NCBI GenBank assembly: GCA_021234155.1
Contig: JAJEKV010000056.1
Location: 8,975,488-9,039,487 of the forward strand
Direction of reading: 5' to 3'
DNA: 64,000 bases
From: Isoetes taiwanensis
Lineage: Eukaryota > Streptophyta > Lycopodiopsida > Isoetales > Isoetaceae
Part shown: positions 44,401-57,374 of the stretch, piece after piece
How positions within the stretch are numbered: the stretch's first letter is position 1
Layout: the number at the start of each line of letters is the position of its first letter
Notes under the pieces: generated by a model
The model's input: only the letters and a program-made list of their open reading frames with translations
The model's database searches: none
Told to the model about the DNA's origin: nothing
Position numbers and translations under genes: made by a program

Positions 44401-45109
44401 TAAAGAGTGGACTCTTAAAGGTCTGAACACAGTTGGCAGCATGGTGAGGGAGGGCAGATGGAGAACATGGCAGGAAATCTCCACACTTGTGCAGGATTCA
44501 AGTTCTAACAGAAGTATCTATAATGCACTAACCCGACCCCATAGATGGCCAGGCACTGAAATAAAGGAACAAAATTGGGCTCTGGATGGAGGTGGCTATA
44601 AAGTAGCCAAACTTTACTCTATTCTGTTGGATTCACAGGAGACAAAAGTTGCTACTCAATGGAATTGCCCGGATGTAGAAGCTGTTCGAGCTATCAAAAA
44701 AGGCTGGAAGCTACAATGTGCAAAAAAGGTTATCCTTTTTAGATGGCTGGTGTTGAATAGGAGTCTTAAATCCAATACATTCTGAGCCAGATATAATGAT
44801 CAAGTAGTGGACTCATGCCCTCTAGGATGTGGACAGCCAGAAACATCTAATCATATTTTTCTCTGTCCCTGGTTGTCTTCTTTCTGGAATTGGATTGGCC
44901 CCCATATAGGTGCAACCCCTACTCTAGAGTCTGATCTTTTTGAATTCCTTGCAAATGGCTCTCCTTTTCTGGATACAATTAGAACCCTCTGTCTATGGTC
45001 GATCTGGAAGCATAGAAACAGTGTAGCTATCAATCACTCTCCTCCAGATCTGAACTCTCTAAAAACAATTCTTCAATTAGAGTTAGCAGAGGCAGCTATG
45101 GCGCACTGA
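41465..45109 (+). pseudogene. LINE-A ORF2 (endonuclease-RT)
   Basis: ATG at 41465: MKIVSRNLRGIKGPHEKK, an APE-type endonuclease start. GGDFNN is the endonuclease D.N block (about 41880). RT blocks: VLLKLDFRRAYDT (43230), QYADDTFVFLKR (about 43560, the active site is intact), SGVLLNKEKCA, PKTSLSLAGRV-type PKTLSLAGRVEIINS and MKEFIWQG. The C-terminal zinc region CPLGCGQPETSNHIFLCPW is at about 44815-44870. Numerous frameshifts and stops occur between them, so no full protein can be made. The frame ends at TGA 45107-45109. Confidence 0.92.
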
Positions 45110-45197
45110 ATGAAAAAGGGCTCTAGCTATGACAGAGGATAGGATACCTTGGGCTCTTTCCAAGGGTTCTATTCATACTTTACTGCTTACTTTCTGA

Positions 45198-45562
45198 TGT
45201 TCATAACAGATTATCTGGTGAAGAAACATCATGAAGGGGGACATGTCCGAGAGGTTCCGGAAGGTACACGGCCAATGACGCACAAGGAGACTCTCGAGGC
45301 CCTTCTTTGGGTTAAAACTGAGACCATAATGATTCAAACTCTGAGGCGAGTGCTGAATGACAAAGACATATGGCAGTTTAAGAGTGAGCTCAAACCATAT
45401 TTTGAGGAAAAGCTTGGCATTTGCGAGGGAGCCCGTGAGTCCTGGATTCTCTACATTCTGGATGCTACAGCATGTGGAGCAGTTGAATTGGATGAGCTGC
45501 TCCATAAGCACACAGATCAGGCCTTCGCGATAATCACTTTGGATGGAGTGCATGAAGATTGA
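45198..45562 (+). other. Exon-like open frame in LINE-A 3' region
   Basis: After an acceptor-like tgttcataacag, 121 codons stay open to TGA 45560-45562: REVPEGTRPMTHKETLEALL, WQFKSELKPYFEEKLG, ARESWILYILDATACGAVEL and a final LDGVHED. The sequence looks like a globular, helical host protein and unlike LINE zinc or RNase H domains. I do not recognise the family. It may be a terminal host exon carried by LINE 3' transduction, or a genuine exon beside which LINE pieces lie. Confidence 0.45.
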
Positions 45563-45818
45563 AATTGCAGAAGCAGGCTTCCTTGAAGAACAGAAAATAC
45601 TTTTTTTCTATGATCCGCACTTAACTTTATCTATTATATTCCTTTTTGACTTAAATTTTATAACAGTGTTCTGCTTTAGTTGAAATTTCCTCCTTTGGAG
45701 TGTTGGAGCCATTTTGTGGTGGCCTTATAGCAGAGTTTCACTCTGCCCTTTTGTATTATCATGTATTACATGTAATATAATATTGCCGTTTCTACAAAAA
45801 AAAAAAAAAAAAAAAAAG

Positions 45819-48643
45819 ACTATAAGCAAGAAGTTTCTCTTCTCAAACTAGATATCATAAAGGCAATTTCTTGTTCTGTGTTGCAAAAATAAGTTTTGAT
45901 GATTATGCCATCATCGTATTTCTGGCAATCTTGAGTAACTCTAAATCCTCTCTTTTGATCAATGTGAAATGTAACCCATTTCGTTCAGATCAAAAGGGGG
46001 GTCAAACAGGCTGCCCACTTGCTCCATTTCTCTTCCTCATGGTCCTAGAAACTACATATGCTAAGCTGTGTAAGGAGAAAAATATTCGCAGAATCAAATG
46101 TTAGACTCTTCCCACAAATGATCTACTAATTAGTAGTTGAACAAGCATTTTGCAGATGTGACCATTCTACAACAAGGCAGTCCTACTTCAAGTTCAATAT
46201 CAATATGCTCAAGCATGTAATATCATCCCTTTGCTCACTAATATTCTCAATCCTTCGACCTTTTAGGCAATTACGTTAGATGTCACAGTAAATGTAGATC
46301 TCTAAATCAATTAAATGGTGGCTCAAGATTTGGAAAAACAAGTCTACCACGAGGAAGCGGGAAGAAGCTTGAATAGTCATAGAATCGAACTCTCTCATCG
46401 TAATAATGTGTAGATCTAGAAAAATTTGAACGATGAGGAGAGTTGAACATTGCTTACAGTTGGAAACTCAAATTCAAAATCACTCGAATTCAAAGAGGAC
46501 AAAAGTTCACGAAGTTTATGCTAAAACTCCCATACTTTGATGTCGCATGGGCGTCAACCTTTGTGTCAAGTATTGCATCACAGCTACATAATACAAAAAT
46601 GACACAATGGCGTCATTTGTGTCAACTGCATAACATGTTTGTGTCAAGCTTATATCCAAGTTATTTAATGATTGCATCCATTTTATATCGTTTAGTCTCA
46701 TGATTGCATCCATTTTTGTATCAAGCTTATATCCAAGTTATTCAATGATTGCGTCCTAAATTCTTACCATTTTGACATCCCTACACTTTCTACATTGACA
46801 TTATTTGAATCATATTAGTGACTATTCTATTCTATTCTATTCTATTCTATTCTTATACGTGTTTTGTTGTTTTTATTTCTATGACGTGATTGTGACCGTT
46901 TAGTTATATAATTATAAAAAAAAAGTTTCGTTTTCGTGAAACAAAATTGTCTCTTTTGTGGCATCTACCTGTCATTCTTATGGGCACCTAGTTGTCAACT
47001 TTGCATCCAAATTGCAAGTATTCTTTATAACAATTCTACCTTCAAGTTCTACCTTAGAATGATAAAGATGCTTTTAATCATGAAGTTGTGGAACAAATTC
47101 AAGAACATTAGTTTAGATCCAGATAAAACATCATTCTGCATTTAAATACTTTAGTGGAAAAAGTTACTACAGATGCATGTCTTGCAAAGCTGAAAATTGT
47201 TATTTTTTACTTCTCATCTGGATAGTCATTATTACTCATGTTCTAAAAACATTTTCTGCAACTTCAACTTTTCTTGTTTGTTGGCACTACTTGGCAAAGT
47301 AATCTGCAATGATGAGATCAATTAATGCACAACTTCAATAATTGAATGCCATCATGGCGTTTATACCTAAAATGCAAAGCTTTTATATCAGACTAAATCA
47401 ATCAATATTTAAAAAGCAACATTAAAGCGCCTACGGAACAAAACGCTTGATATATATATCGTTCTTACTCTGCCAAAATCCAACATAGTACATGAATTCT
47501 ATGGCAAGCTGTGATGCCAAGTTTTGTGATGTCTAAGACAACCAATACATATAAAAAATGCACCATGCTAAGTGCCAAGCACAGTTTTCTATGAGTAGCT
47601 AAAGGAAACTAAACAAAATCATACCTTAGCACCATTGTCCAGCTATTTGCCCATTAAATTCCAAGCAATGGGCACATAGTTCATATCTACGACCCTATGC
47701 CAAATTCACCACCTGTCAAATAATCCTAGTGTCTAAAATTTCAATGGACATGCAAAATCCATCTACCCTTGTAATCTGGATATGCAAAATCCATGCTGAT
47801 AAAGTCCTCAGTTATGCTTCTAATACAAAAAAAATAGCATGATGCAGAGTCACTCCCTATTAGCTAAAGATGCAAAATATTGTCCTGGTATATCTTCACT
47901 GTAATATTGAGAAGACCTATGGGTTGCGGAAATTTTGGTTATAGGTTCAGATCCTGAAGTCATGTGCTTGAGAAGTGCTTTCTAGAAAGTTCAAGGGTAT
48001 TAGTGTGAAACGTCCATGTTTTTGTAAATTGAGGATCTTCTCCAAAAAAATGGATGCCGGGTATAGCCTAAGGTGAAATTTAAGAATTTCTAAGGAAATC
48101 ACAAGAGTTCCAAAACGTTATGTCCTTTCTATAAGTAATAGACTTAAAAATACCATGTGCATTTTAAGAAAAAGGAAATTAAGAGGGGAAAATGGATCAA
48201 GGTTTCTGCTAAAGAATGGTAATACTTATCAGAATAAAATGCATTTCTCATGTATCTCTTCTACTTACTTTCAAAGCAATGAAGAAGAGACAAGGAATAC
48301 ACACTGTTACATGCTCATGCAGTCCCAAATCATCACGAAGATGATATTTTCTAATGGTTTTTCCTTGTCGAGAAAGTTAGTTGTGTATTTACCATCAATA
48401 AGGCTGTTAGGAATCCCTGCTTGCTCGGCATAAATTTGTTTGCTAATTTGTTCATTAGGCATCTGCTGATTACTTGTTGCAGCAGCTCTTTCATTTTTTA
48501 GAATATGCAATTCACAACTGTCATGATGAACATATTGAATCCGGACAAGCACTTAATTATTGGCCAAACAAAAGCTGCAACTGTAAAGAATAAAACGAAT
48601 TTGCTCATGTGAAGAACATGCAAACATGAAATATAGCAAAAGA
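45819..48643. other. Intergenic with small repeats
   Basis: A+T-rich. A 76-bp-period pair (about 46640-46755, tcaagcttatatccaagtta) and a pentamer microsatellite (46822-46852) are the only clear structures. A minus-strand frame at 48552-48307 (LVRIQYVHHDSCELHILKNE) is open for 81 codons but unassigned. Confidence 0.35.
46822..46852 (+). repeat. (ATTCT)n microsatellite
   Basis: About six pentamers of the same kind as the tails of the LINE copies at 28297 and 48646, but in the opposite orientation and with no LINE hairpin before it, so probably an independent or eroded tail. Confidence 0.9.
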
Positions 48644-48645
48644 TA

Positions 48646-50265
48646 TAGAATAGAATAGAATAGATTTTTTAGCGTCCACGGAGACCAATTGGCCTATGGG
48701 ACCCAAACAAAAAGAAGCGACAAGCGTATTCTTGTGAGGATTAAAAATCCCGCCGAAGAGTTTTGAGGGAAAAACCTACTTGATAATAAGTATCTTTGCA
48801 TTTGTACAATTGTATAGGACAGTTCAATATCGTCTGGAGGACACAAGCGAAGTCCGTGCATCCATAACCTCACGGAGGTATGACCCCAACAAACCCAGCG
48901 GGCGCCATAGTCAATAAGCGATGCAGCTATTTGGCGGGCACTAATGTCGAGCATATCGTTCTGCCGGATATGGGCAAGCCCGGCCGGGCATATTAGGAGG
49001 GCATGACATTCATCCTCAATGGCACCACGGTGGCAACAGCAAAACCTTTGCTCGTGCTTCCCAGAGCCCAGCGTCCTGTTTCAATCTGCGGGGGGCGATG
49101 TGCACTCGTCGCGAATGGAAGCTATAAGTCGCACTTCTTCATGGAAATTTGGGTGTACAAAATCTTGGTGTGGGCCTCTCATTGAGCCTAGGATTGACTT
49201 ACTGGCGATAGTGTGCCAGCTTAACGTGCGCCAGAGCATCTGCATCCCAGAGCTTGCGAAGGAAAGTAGCATCTAGGTACAGCTTAAGTGCCTTGTGATC
49301 TTTCTTTGTCTTTTACGTCACGCTTTTTGTTTGCATGTACACTAGCGTGAGAACCGAGCTTGCTTGTCCTTCCGACAAGATTTCAGGTGTTGGGGACCCA
49401 TCGTCATGGCGAAAGCAAGGTTGGGCAAACGTGTATCATCTATAGCAGCCACCTTCTGGAAGTAAATGATATGGCGTTCCAATGCGACCCATTGAAGGGG
49501 TAGAAAGCTTTGTCTCTGGGGTAGGATCTGGTATGGGTGTGGACTTCACCCCAGGGCTCGTGCCAAGAAGGCCTTACGCTTTTGCTTTCGAGGTCATTCC
49601 GGTGTTGAGGGATATCACGGGACCCCACATTCGCCCCATACAAAGGACCTATTTCGACCAAGGCCGAAACAAGTGTATTTGGTGGCCCCGGGCATACAAC
49701 TCTGCCTTGTGGCTATTATTACGCATGTATATAGTGCTTTCCAACTTCTTTGTGACCATAATCGATGGCGGCATCCCAATGGGTGGTAGTTGAGAACTTC
49801 GATCTCAAGTACTTGTAGATCGGACCCACCTTACATCTTGTCCACGGTAAGTGAATAAGGGAAGCCACAGGTGGCGGGATGATGAAACTAGCGGCACCCT
49901 AGTTTTGGCCAAGTTAACTCGCATGCCAGTGAATCGGCAAAAAGTGTCAAGAGCATCTAGGTGACGTTGCATGTCCTCTGGAGTATAGGCCAGGAGGTTG
50001 ACATCATCAGCATATATGAGTTGCCGGATTGTGTGATGCATGAGATGGGCGCCTGCACCTCCATGCTCAGAGAGCCAATCTTCCAGTCAATGTATAGACC
50101 AAAGAGTGTGGGGGGGAGGGGGCAACCCTGACGCACTCCAATACTACTGATTACCAGTTGTCCTGACGATGTGACACGGCCTGAGCATGCCTCGTATAGC
50201 CTATATCTTTGCATTACGCAAGTCAAGGGGGTCCCCGGTGCCATGATCTATCCCATAGCCTATAT
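48646..50265 (-). mobile_element. LINE with pentamer tail, copy 2
   Basis: Homologous to copy 1 (28297-29925) over the whole length. In the sense direction: SSIGVRQGCPLPPTLFGLYI, the intact active site LIYADDVNLLAY, FCRFTGMRVNLAKTRVP, then the C-terminal part and the 3' hairpin aggcc-aatt-ggtct, followed by (TTCTA)n at 48646-48664. Several frameshifts. Its 5' end stops within about 15 bp of the point where copy 1 stops. Confidence 0.87.
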
Positions 50266-50763
50266 AGAGTAAGAATTGAAGTGGCATCATATTGGTCAAG
50301 TACAATCAATCGATGCCTGTTTCTATTAATTCATACCCAATTTTCACATAATGTATTGTCCAACATAAATATTCAGATGGAGAGCATGAGCTCACCTAGA
50401 ATATCAAGCATAGATCCCTCGTTGCTGCTTTGATGCAACGTAGGTACTTTTTGAGTCTTGGAACTAAAAGAAGATGATGTTGCATGACACCACTAAGGGC
50501 GTACATCCACCACCATTCAGCAACCTATATAAATTAGAGGAGTTGAAAGCACACAACAAAAACCTTATAGAAAAACCCTAGGCACTATTGATGGCGCCAT
50601 GTAAGGACTGTCCTGTGCATTTTTTGCTGTTTCTCCACAGTTCGGTATTCGGGTGATTTTTGTTGCGTTGGAAGGCCTGTTCTAAGGGCTTTCTGAGGGT
50701 GTACAACATTAGTACCTTTGCTGCTGATTTTGATCCCGGATTTAGCCGTTTCTTATATTGGCC

Positions 50764-52052
50764 ATGATGGCTTCCTCGTCTAGAACACATGAACAAGCTT
50801 CTGCTTCAATCTCTGTCCGGAGTCTGGTAATCCGTGATAATCCTTTGGCTCTCCAGTCAGGCCTTGATCAAGTTGCTGGTGCTCCAGATCTCACTCCTTC
50901 TGATTTTCCTGAATTGCCATCTAAAAGGAATACTTCTGGACCTGCTGCTCCACCTACTGCAAATCCTCGCCCGTCAACATGGAAGCCTTCCACATCTGGT
51001 GAGGATATGTCTCGAATGCGCTTTAGTGAATGAATCAAGAAGGACGTCTCTTCTGCAGTGGCAGCATCTTGCATTTCGAGTGCTATTGACCTTATGGTCC
51101 AGGATAACAAGAAAGATTTCAGTAATCTTCTGAGGGAGCTTAAAGCAAGGGAGTCTCAATTGAACCTTCAGTTGCCTCTAGTGGATATGTTCTATCGGGC
51201 AAATGTGTATAAGAATACTCTTCAGGAATCAGGTTATGGTGTGGCAGAGATTGATCATGAATTGCATAAAAAGTATCTTGGCAATCTTGTCTCTTCGGCT
51301 GTGGTGGCACATTATACTGGTGCTTATCTGGATTCTAAGAAACTTGGCTACTGGTTGACAGACATCTTCGCAGAATTGGGCTACCTGCTTACTGCGCATT
51401 GAAGATGTTGGATAAGAAGTTCGTTTTAATTGTTTTTGATGATGCATATGCTGTGGATAAGCTTGTGACTTGTGATGTAGACCCGATATGGAGCAACTAT
51501 ATCTTATATCAACCATACTCTTCTGGCTTTACTCCTGGTATGTTGACTGCTGTCAAAATGCCCTGCTGGTTTTCAATTCCCAACTTGCCTCCTGATCTTC
51601 TATTGTCTGAGTTTCTCATTAGTATTGCTAATGCTTTGGGCACACACCTGTCCCATTCTATGGTCGATGGTGCTAAAATATGTGTGTCTCTCCCATGTGG
51701 TCGTGCCTTACCTGACTGTGTTATTGTTAAAAGTGGCCGTCTGTTTTTCAAATTTGGATTGCAGCTAAATGGTCCTCAACTCGCCTTGCTCGTTTTCCAT
51801 CTTGCCATGTTTGACAACTTTCGAGTCCAAAGAGATCAGCCTGTGCCAATCCCCATTACACTTCCAGCTCCATCTGCTGATGTTCCTCCTTTGCCTTCTC
51901 CACATTTAGGTTCTTTCCCTCGGGTTGAAGGGAGGGAGAACATTGTTGTCTATGTAGTTGTGTCTCAAACCAGCCCTGTTACCGATGTTCTAAGTGATGC
52001 CTCGCGAGCGAAGCTGCAAAAAATTCAAGAGGCCCAAGAGCATAGGGAGTAA
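50764..52052 (+). pseudogene. LINE-B ORF1
   Basis: Starts MMASSSRTHEQASASISV. A TGA at 51031-51033 and a frameshift near 51400 split it into three pieces. The middle piece (NVYKNTLQESGYGVAEIDHE) and the third (FVLIVFDDAYAVDKLV, MPCWFSIPNLPPDLL, LPCGRALPDCVIVKSGRLFF) resemble the RNA-binding (DUF4283-like) ORF1 proteins of plant L1 elements. A short out-of-frame continuation (KVNLKKAARNK, about 52075) is shared with the 681-bp retroposon at 3430. Confidence 0.8.
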
Positions 52053-52439
52053 ATGGGTGGCAAAAGGTGAATCTGAAGAAGGCTGCCAGGAATAAATATT
52101 TGCAGTCTGTCCTTCAAGCTGCAAGTTCGGTGGATAATATAAATGGAAGGGTAGAGGGGAGCAGGGGCTTGCCCTTGCCAAGTGTACCTCAATCTGCCAA
52201 ACAATCTGCTATGTCTTCACCTCTCCAAAAGTGACTAGACATAATGGGAGGGTGGAGCAGAGAGGAGGCTCGCCCTCTCCAATTAATGGCAGACACGATG
52301 GAAGGGTGGAATAGAGCGAAGGCTCCCCCTTGCCAAGTTTGAAATTGCAATGGGTTGATATACCTGTTGATACTTGTAACATGGAGGTTACAGAGATTGA
52401 GACAATGGGAATGGAAATTGAACGTCAACCCTTGAACAC

Positions 52440-55400
52440 ATGAACATACTTTCATGGAATGTCCGGGGTATAGCTTCTTCCCCCAGCAAGAGAAGCCTCC
52501 TAGCTCTGTATCTTGGGAAGTTATCTGCTGATTTCTATTGCTTCAAGAACATAAATGTTGTAGAGGTGATATACAAAAGTTGGTTGGCTTGTTTGGTTCT
52601 CAATATAATGTCCTCGTCTCTGCTGCTGGCTTCTCTAAGGCCGGTGTGCTTACATCATGGAAGTCATCCATCAATGTCACTTTCACAAAGACAGGTGCCT
52701 TTGGACGATGGATTATTGTCAAGTGGAAGGATCAAGGTCGAGACTGGGGTTTGATTAACATTTATGCGCACAACAGACCAAGCCAAAGAGGGGCTTTATG
52801 GGTTGCATTGAGAAGCAAACTATGTAGACTTGGGCATGATCTAGCTTGGTTGTTAGTAGGTGATCTCAACATGGTTGAACTTGAGGCTGACAAGAGCAGA
52901 AGGGGGTCGGCAGTGGTGCAAGATTTTGAACGTGATTAGTGGGTGCACCTCTTTCATGACTGTGGGCTTATAGAAATTGAGGGCGATCCATCTTTTACCT
53001 AGTGTAATGGCTGGATTGATGCTGATAGAGTATATACTCGTCATGATAGAGGGTATTTCAATGCTCATGCTGCTCATGATCTCTCGAATTTCCGTAGGTA
53101 TAACCTTTTGAATGGTTCTATCTCTGATCACCATCCTCAACTTTTCTCCTGCAATGTGGCTAGTTGTCGTAGACCAACTAGAACTTATTTCAAGTTTAAT
53201 GTCACGTTCTTGGAGAATGTGGAGTTTCAAACTCGCTGTCAGCATGCTTGTCCCAAGCATTTTCCTCTAGAAGAGGCATGGCTAGTTTAATTGCGACTCT
53301 TTACGCTATTAAGTCTCTTGCTAAGGAATGGAGCAGAGTTGAGCATTAAAGACAAGAGAGCAACTCTCTGTATTGTATAGTGAACTTGCAACTTGTCATT
53401 CTCATGTTCCTTTTGATGGGGCCAGAGAAAAACTAGTCCTTTCACAAATTAAACTGTTGGAAAATGAGCAGGTTCGGCATGCTCAAGGGAAAGCTGGTTT
53501 GCAATGGTTCAAAGATGGGGATAGGTTTACTCGTTTTTTCTTTGCAGTATCCAAAAGGATAAGGCAAGCAACATCTGTTCTCTCCCTCCAGCTTCCTGAT
53601 GGTTCTCTCATCTCTGATCCAGTGCAACTCAAGCAATATATTTTTGATCATTTCTCTTCCTTCGTTACTCAACACCCCATGCCATTCCAGGAGGATATGC
53701 AGACTGTTGTGTTGTCTAAGGTACATCAATTATTTCCGAGAAAAGGAGGTTATTTGAATTGAATATCACAAGAGAGGACTTCAAGGAGGTTGTGTTTCAT
53801 TTGAAGCATGATAAGTGTCCTGGTCTTGATGGCTTCCCTATTGAGTTCTTTCAAGCATGCTGGCCATGGCTCAACAATGATGTCTATGCTGCTTTTTGTG
53901 ACTTTCAACGTTCTCAAAGCTTGGATAGGATCCTCAATACTGGATGCATCTCGCTCATTCCAAAGTGCAAAGAGCCTAGATCCATTTCTGATTAGCGTCC
54001 TATCACTTTGCTCTCATCTATCTACAAAATAATTGCTAAAGCCCTGGCTGACAAGGTACGCAACGTCTTAGTCGAGTCAATCTCTTCTACGCAGTCTGGC
54101 TTTCTCCCTGGCCGATGCATCTTGAATAATATTGCGGGTGCATACGAGGACATGTATTGGGCTTGCTTGCAGGGTCATCAAGTGGTGTTCCTCAAACTAG
54201 ACTTTGATAAAGCCTATGACAGTGTGGACTGGGTATTTTTGGAGAAATGCGTTCTCGCTTTGGGATTTGGTGAGGCATTCACCTGTGATGTTATGAAGCT
54301 TCATGTGTCAGCACGGTATACAGTGCTTTTTCAAGGTGAGCCATCCCAAATCTTTACTGTTGGTCGGGGGATCCGATAGGGTTGTCCCTTGGCTCCCTTG
54401 CTCTTCACTGACCCCTGGACGGCGCTTCCTCGTGGTCAACCCACAGAACTTTTGGGCATTCCTGTGGGGGTGCATAGTTCTGCCTCATGTGCTTGGGATG
54501 AGACCATTAAAGGTCTTGAAAAACATCTGTTTTGGTGGAAGGTGGCTAAGTTATCTCTGCCTGGTAGGATCACAGTTGCAAGATCCGTCCTTAGCAACAC
54601 CCATGTCTATATGGCATCTGTCATACTGGCTCCTCAATGTAAGATGAATGAGATCGTGTATATTGTCAGGAATTTCATCTGGGGTGGTACACCAGAAGGT
54701 GCTGTTGTTAAGGTATCCTAGGCTAAGTGCATCAAGCCTAAGGCAGCTGGTACCCTTGGAATGTTGGACTTCCGTCTTCAAAGTCAGGTCATGATCTCAA
54801 AGTTCATTTCGAGGCTTCTCCTTGGTAAAGATGACTCTCCTGGCTTAAAGTTGGTGCGGCAATCACTTCTGCAGTGTCTCCCTTTCATAAGACATCTATC
54901 AAGCCTAGTCTTCCATGGGTCTTGTTGTACCCTCTGCATCTATATCCAAATGCCTCCCCATTCCTTAAAGGTCTGTTTGCTTCCTGGGATGCGGTTAGAT
55001 CTTTATTCCATGTTAATCTCCAAGCTTGTGCTTCATTGTCAATGTCATGTTGGTGGCTTCCCTTGCAAGGTATGCATGATCGGCAGCCTTTATGTGCACT
55101 TGTACATCCAAAGATCCAACGGCGTTGGCGGCTAGCTGGGGTTTTAACGATTGCAGCTTGGTATGATTCTGGTCATCTTTTGTCATGGGAGGCTTTTTAG
55201 ACGAGATTTCTGTTATACAGATGGGATCGGCAAATCTAGGCTGGGGTGGCTGATTTTTGCCATCCATTGTGCAGCAACCACAGGCTGATGTGCCTATTTG
55301 GATATGTGATGCACGTGTTAAGCCAGATAAGTTTGTTTCTTCCACATGCAGGTTGCTTTTGAATTGTGAGCCTCTCCCCCCATCCCAGCACTGGCATCTT

Positions 55401-55859
55401 CAGGTTCCTCAACCACAGTGGAAAAGTGTTTGGATGTGGACATGGGATAAATTGCTCCACCCCAAAGTGTCAGTGCTGCGATGGCAAATTCTCCATAGAT
55501 GTGTTCGAGTGAATGTCTTGGTTCACAAGATGAACCCTAGAGTCTCAGATCGTTGCCCTCTCTGTGGCCAACGTGTTGAAACTATTGAACAATGCTTCTT
55601 CTTGTGCGATCATCTACGGCTTGCTTGGGTGTGGTTGTTCACTCTTTTCAGTGTGTCTCTCATTAGCCAAGAGATCCTTATCTCCCTGTTTGGCCGAACT
55701 TGCTTAAGCGGGCATTTCATCTTGCTTCTAGTTGGATTTTGTGGTCTATCTGGCAGAGGCGACATTTGTGTATTTTCCAAGGTGCACATATGTCTGATCA
55801 GTAGCTTCTTCATTGTGCTCAGCAGAAGATCACTAAAGCTTATCGTTGCTCATCTCTAG
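52440..55859 (+). pseudogene. LINE-B ORF2 (endonuclease-RT), RT core deleted
   Basis: Starts MNILSWNVRGIASSPSKRSL (APE endonuclease). LLVGDLNMVELEADKSRRGS and SISDHHPQLFSC are later endonuclease blocks. RT blocks: DKCPGLDGFPIEFFQACWPW, RPITLLSSIYKIIAKALADK, QSGFLPGRCILNNIAGA, VFLKLDFDKAYDSVDW and GCPLAPLLF. The sequence then jumps to ELLGIPVGVHS, so the YADD/FADD catalytic block is missing (near 54405). The C-terminal zinc region RCPLCGQRVETIEQCFFLCD is at about 55550-55610. Several stops and frameshifts. Confidence 0.9.
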
Positions 55860-56055
55860 CTGATGATAAAAAATAGATAATTTGGCAGACATATTTACGG
55901 TGTTCTTCTTATGCATAGACGGGTGCTTGTGCCTAGTTGGGTCAGCCTATCCACTAGGGTTTTATTTCTGCCTGCGCATTGTGTATTGCGCCTTTGTTCT
56001 TGTCAATAAAAAGAGTCTCATGTCCTTCAAAAAAAAAACCTATATAAATTAGAGG

Positions 56056-57374
56056 GCATTATTGAAATGTTCTGTTCCTTGAAGGCTATAAAGTGAAGAT
56101 TTCGCCTTAGCATCACGTCAAGCAAGAAAATAACTAAGCAAACAAATTTTGTAAGACATCAAATAGCACTTTTATTTGATGTAAAGAGGCAAGATTTTGA
56201 ATAAATGCAAGTTAATATCACAAAAGAACCTCTAGCAAATAATATTAAATTGTCATGAGCAAGAGATGCAACAACATGACCTTAGATAAGAAAATATGGT
56301 CTAGATGTTTTGAAGCTTCATGTTTAGGCCTATCTTTTTATCATGTCTGTGATTAGGGCACGAAATGCCAAATTTTCTATCTTAAAACATAAGAAAACTA
56401 TGAAATCTGAAAGTATTGCTCTGCTAAAACTTTGGCAATTAGAAAATAGAATTCAAATGCAGACTAACAGAGGAAACAAACCTTACGGATGCAAAAATAT
56501 ATAGACTCTACAAATGATTGCTCCTACTACAAATGGTTGTTCATTACCTCTCTAACCAATGACATGCACCCTTCCCTACACTGAACCTGCAAATTTGGAT
56601 ACAGATATGAACAAAGTGATGTTTGCCTGTGTTCTTAGTGCATGTGCTTTTTCGTAAACCTATGCAAGACTAAAATCTATCTTACAACTTCACGCTTCAT
56701 ATGCTTCTTACAAATAGTGGATACCTTAAATGATGTCACTTGATGCAGCAAATCATATGTGGACCATAAACTTGGATCTAAGAAACGGATTCATAATAAA
56801 CTTGGCCATTCGGTCCGATTGCCAGAAGCATGGGCTTTGCCCTTACCCTTGCCGATCCGAAAATGGCACAAAATGGCAAGATCAGGACCTGAGAGCTAAG
56901 ACTGGAGCGGTTTTCCAAGGGCCTTAAACCTCAAGGTTTTCTTGAGGTTATGCATAGATATATCACCTTCACATGAACACCTCACTTGGAGGAGGTTCGG
57001 TTTTCGCCCTGAAGCTCAACAATTGTTGCTTCATTTTTGGACGTCGATGCTAAGACCTCGTATAGTTCTCTTGTAGATTTCTATGACATATTTTTATCTT
57101 TTGTGCTAAAATTCCTCTAATCCATGCCAGACAAGCCTCATGCCTAAACCTCCCATTAGATCATATTAGAACTCAGTTTTTTGGACTTGAATTATGAGAA
57201 TGAGACTAAAGATAATCTTGTTATATTAATGCCTAAAATTTGCGCCCAATGTTACAGAAGTTCTATTATTGAGGTCAATTATTGCTTCTTAGATCTATAA
57301 ATATAGGAATTATCTTTGCATCCATTTTTCCCCCATTGTGACATGCATAGATGGCAAATTTAAATAATAAATCA
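56056..57374. other. Intergenic, no gene recognised
   Basis: A+T-rich without coding signal. The small frame 56730-56927 lacks any family signature. Confidence 0.35.

Larger units (their letters stand above)
40985..45818 (+). mobile_element. L1-type LINE (LINE-A)
   Basis: A non-LTR element with a probable ORF1 tail (about 40985-41460), ORF2 from 41465 (endonuclease, RT, zinc region) and a 3' end 'aatattgccgtttctac' plus 23 A (45796-45818). No target duplication could be matched, so the 5' limit is uncertain. An exon-like frame lies between the ORF2 stop and the poly(A). Confidence 0.8.
50541..56038 (+). mobile_element. 5.5-kb L1-type LINE (LINE-B)
   Basis: Flanked by the direct repeat aacctatataaattagagg (50522-50540 and 56037-56055; the first two A overlap the poly(A)). 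Contains a 5' UTR, ORF1 (50764-52052), ORF2 (52440-55859) and a 3' end 'atgtccttc' plus 10 A. This is the usual plant L1-like layout and near full length, but with stops, frameshifts and a deletion in RT. Confidence 0.93.

Noticed and set aside
46822-46852. Pentamer microsatellite as the tail of another LINE copy
   Set aside because: The sequence before it lacks the conserved 'cccatag' and hairpin block in either orientation, so it is listed only as a microsatellite.
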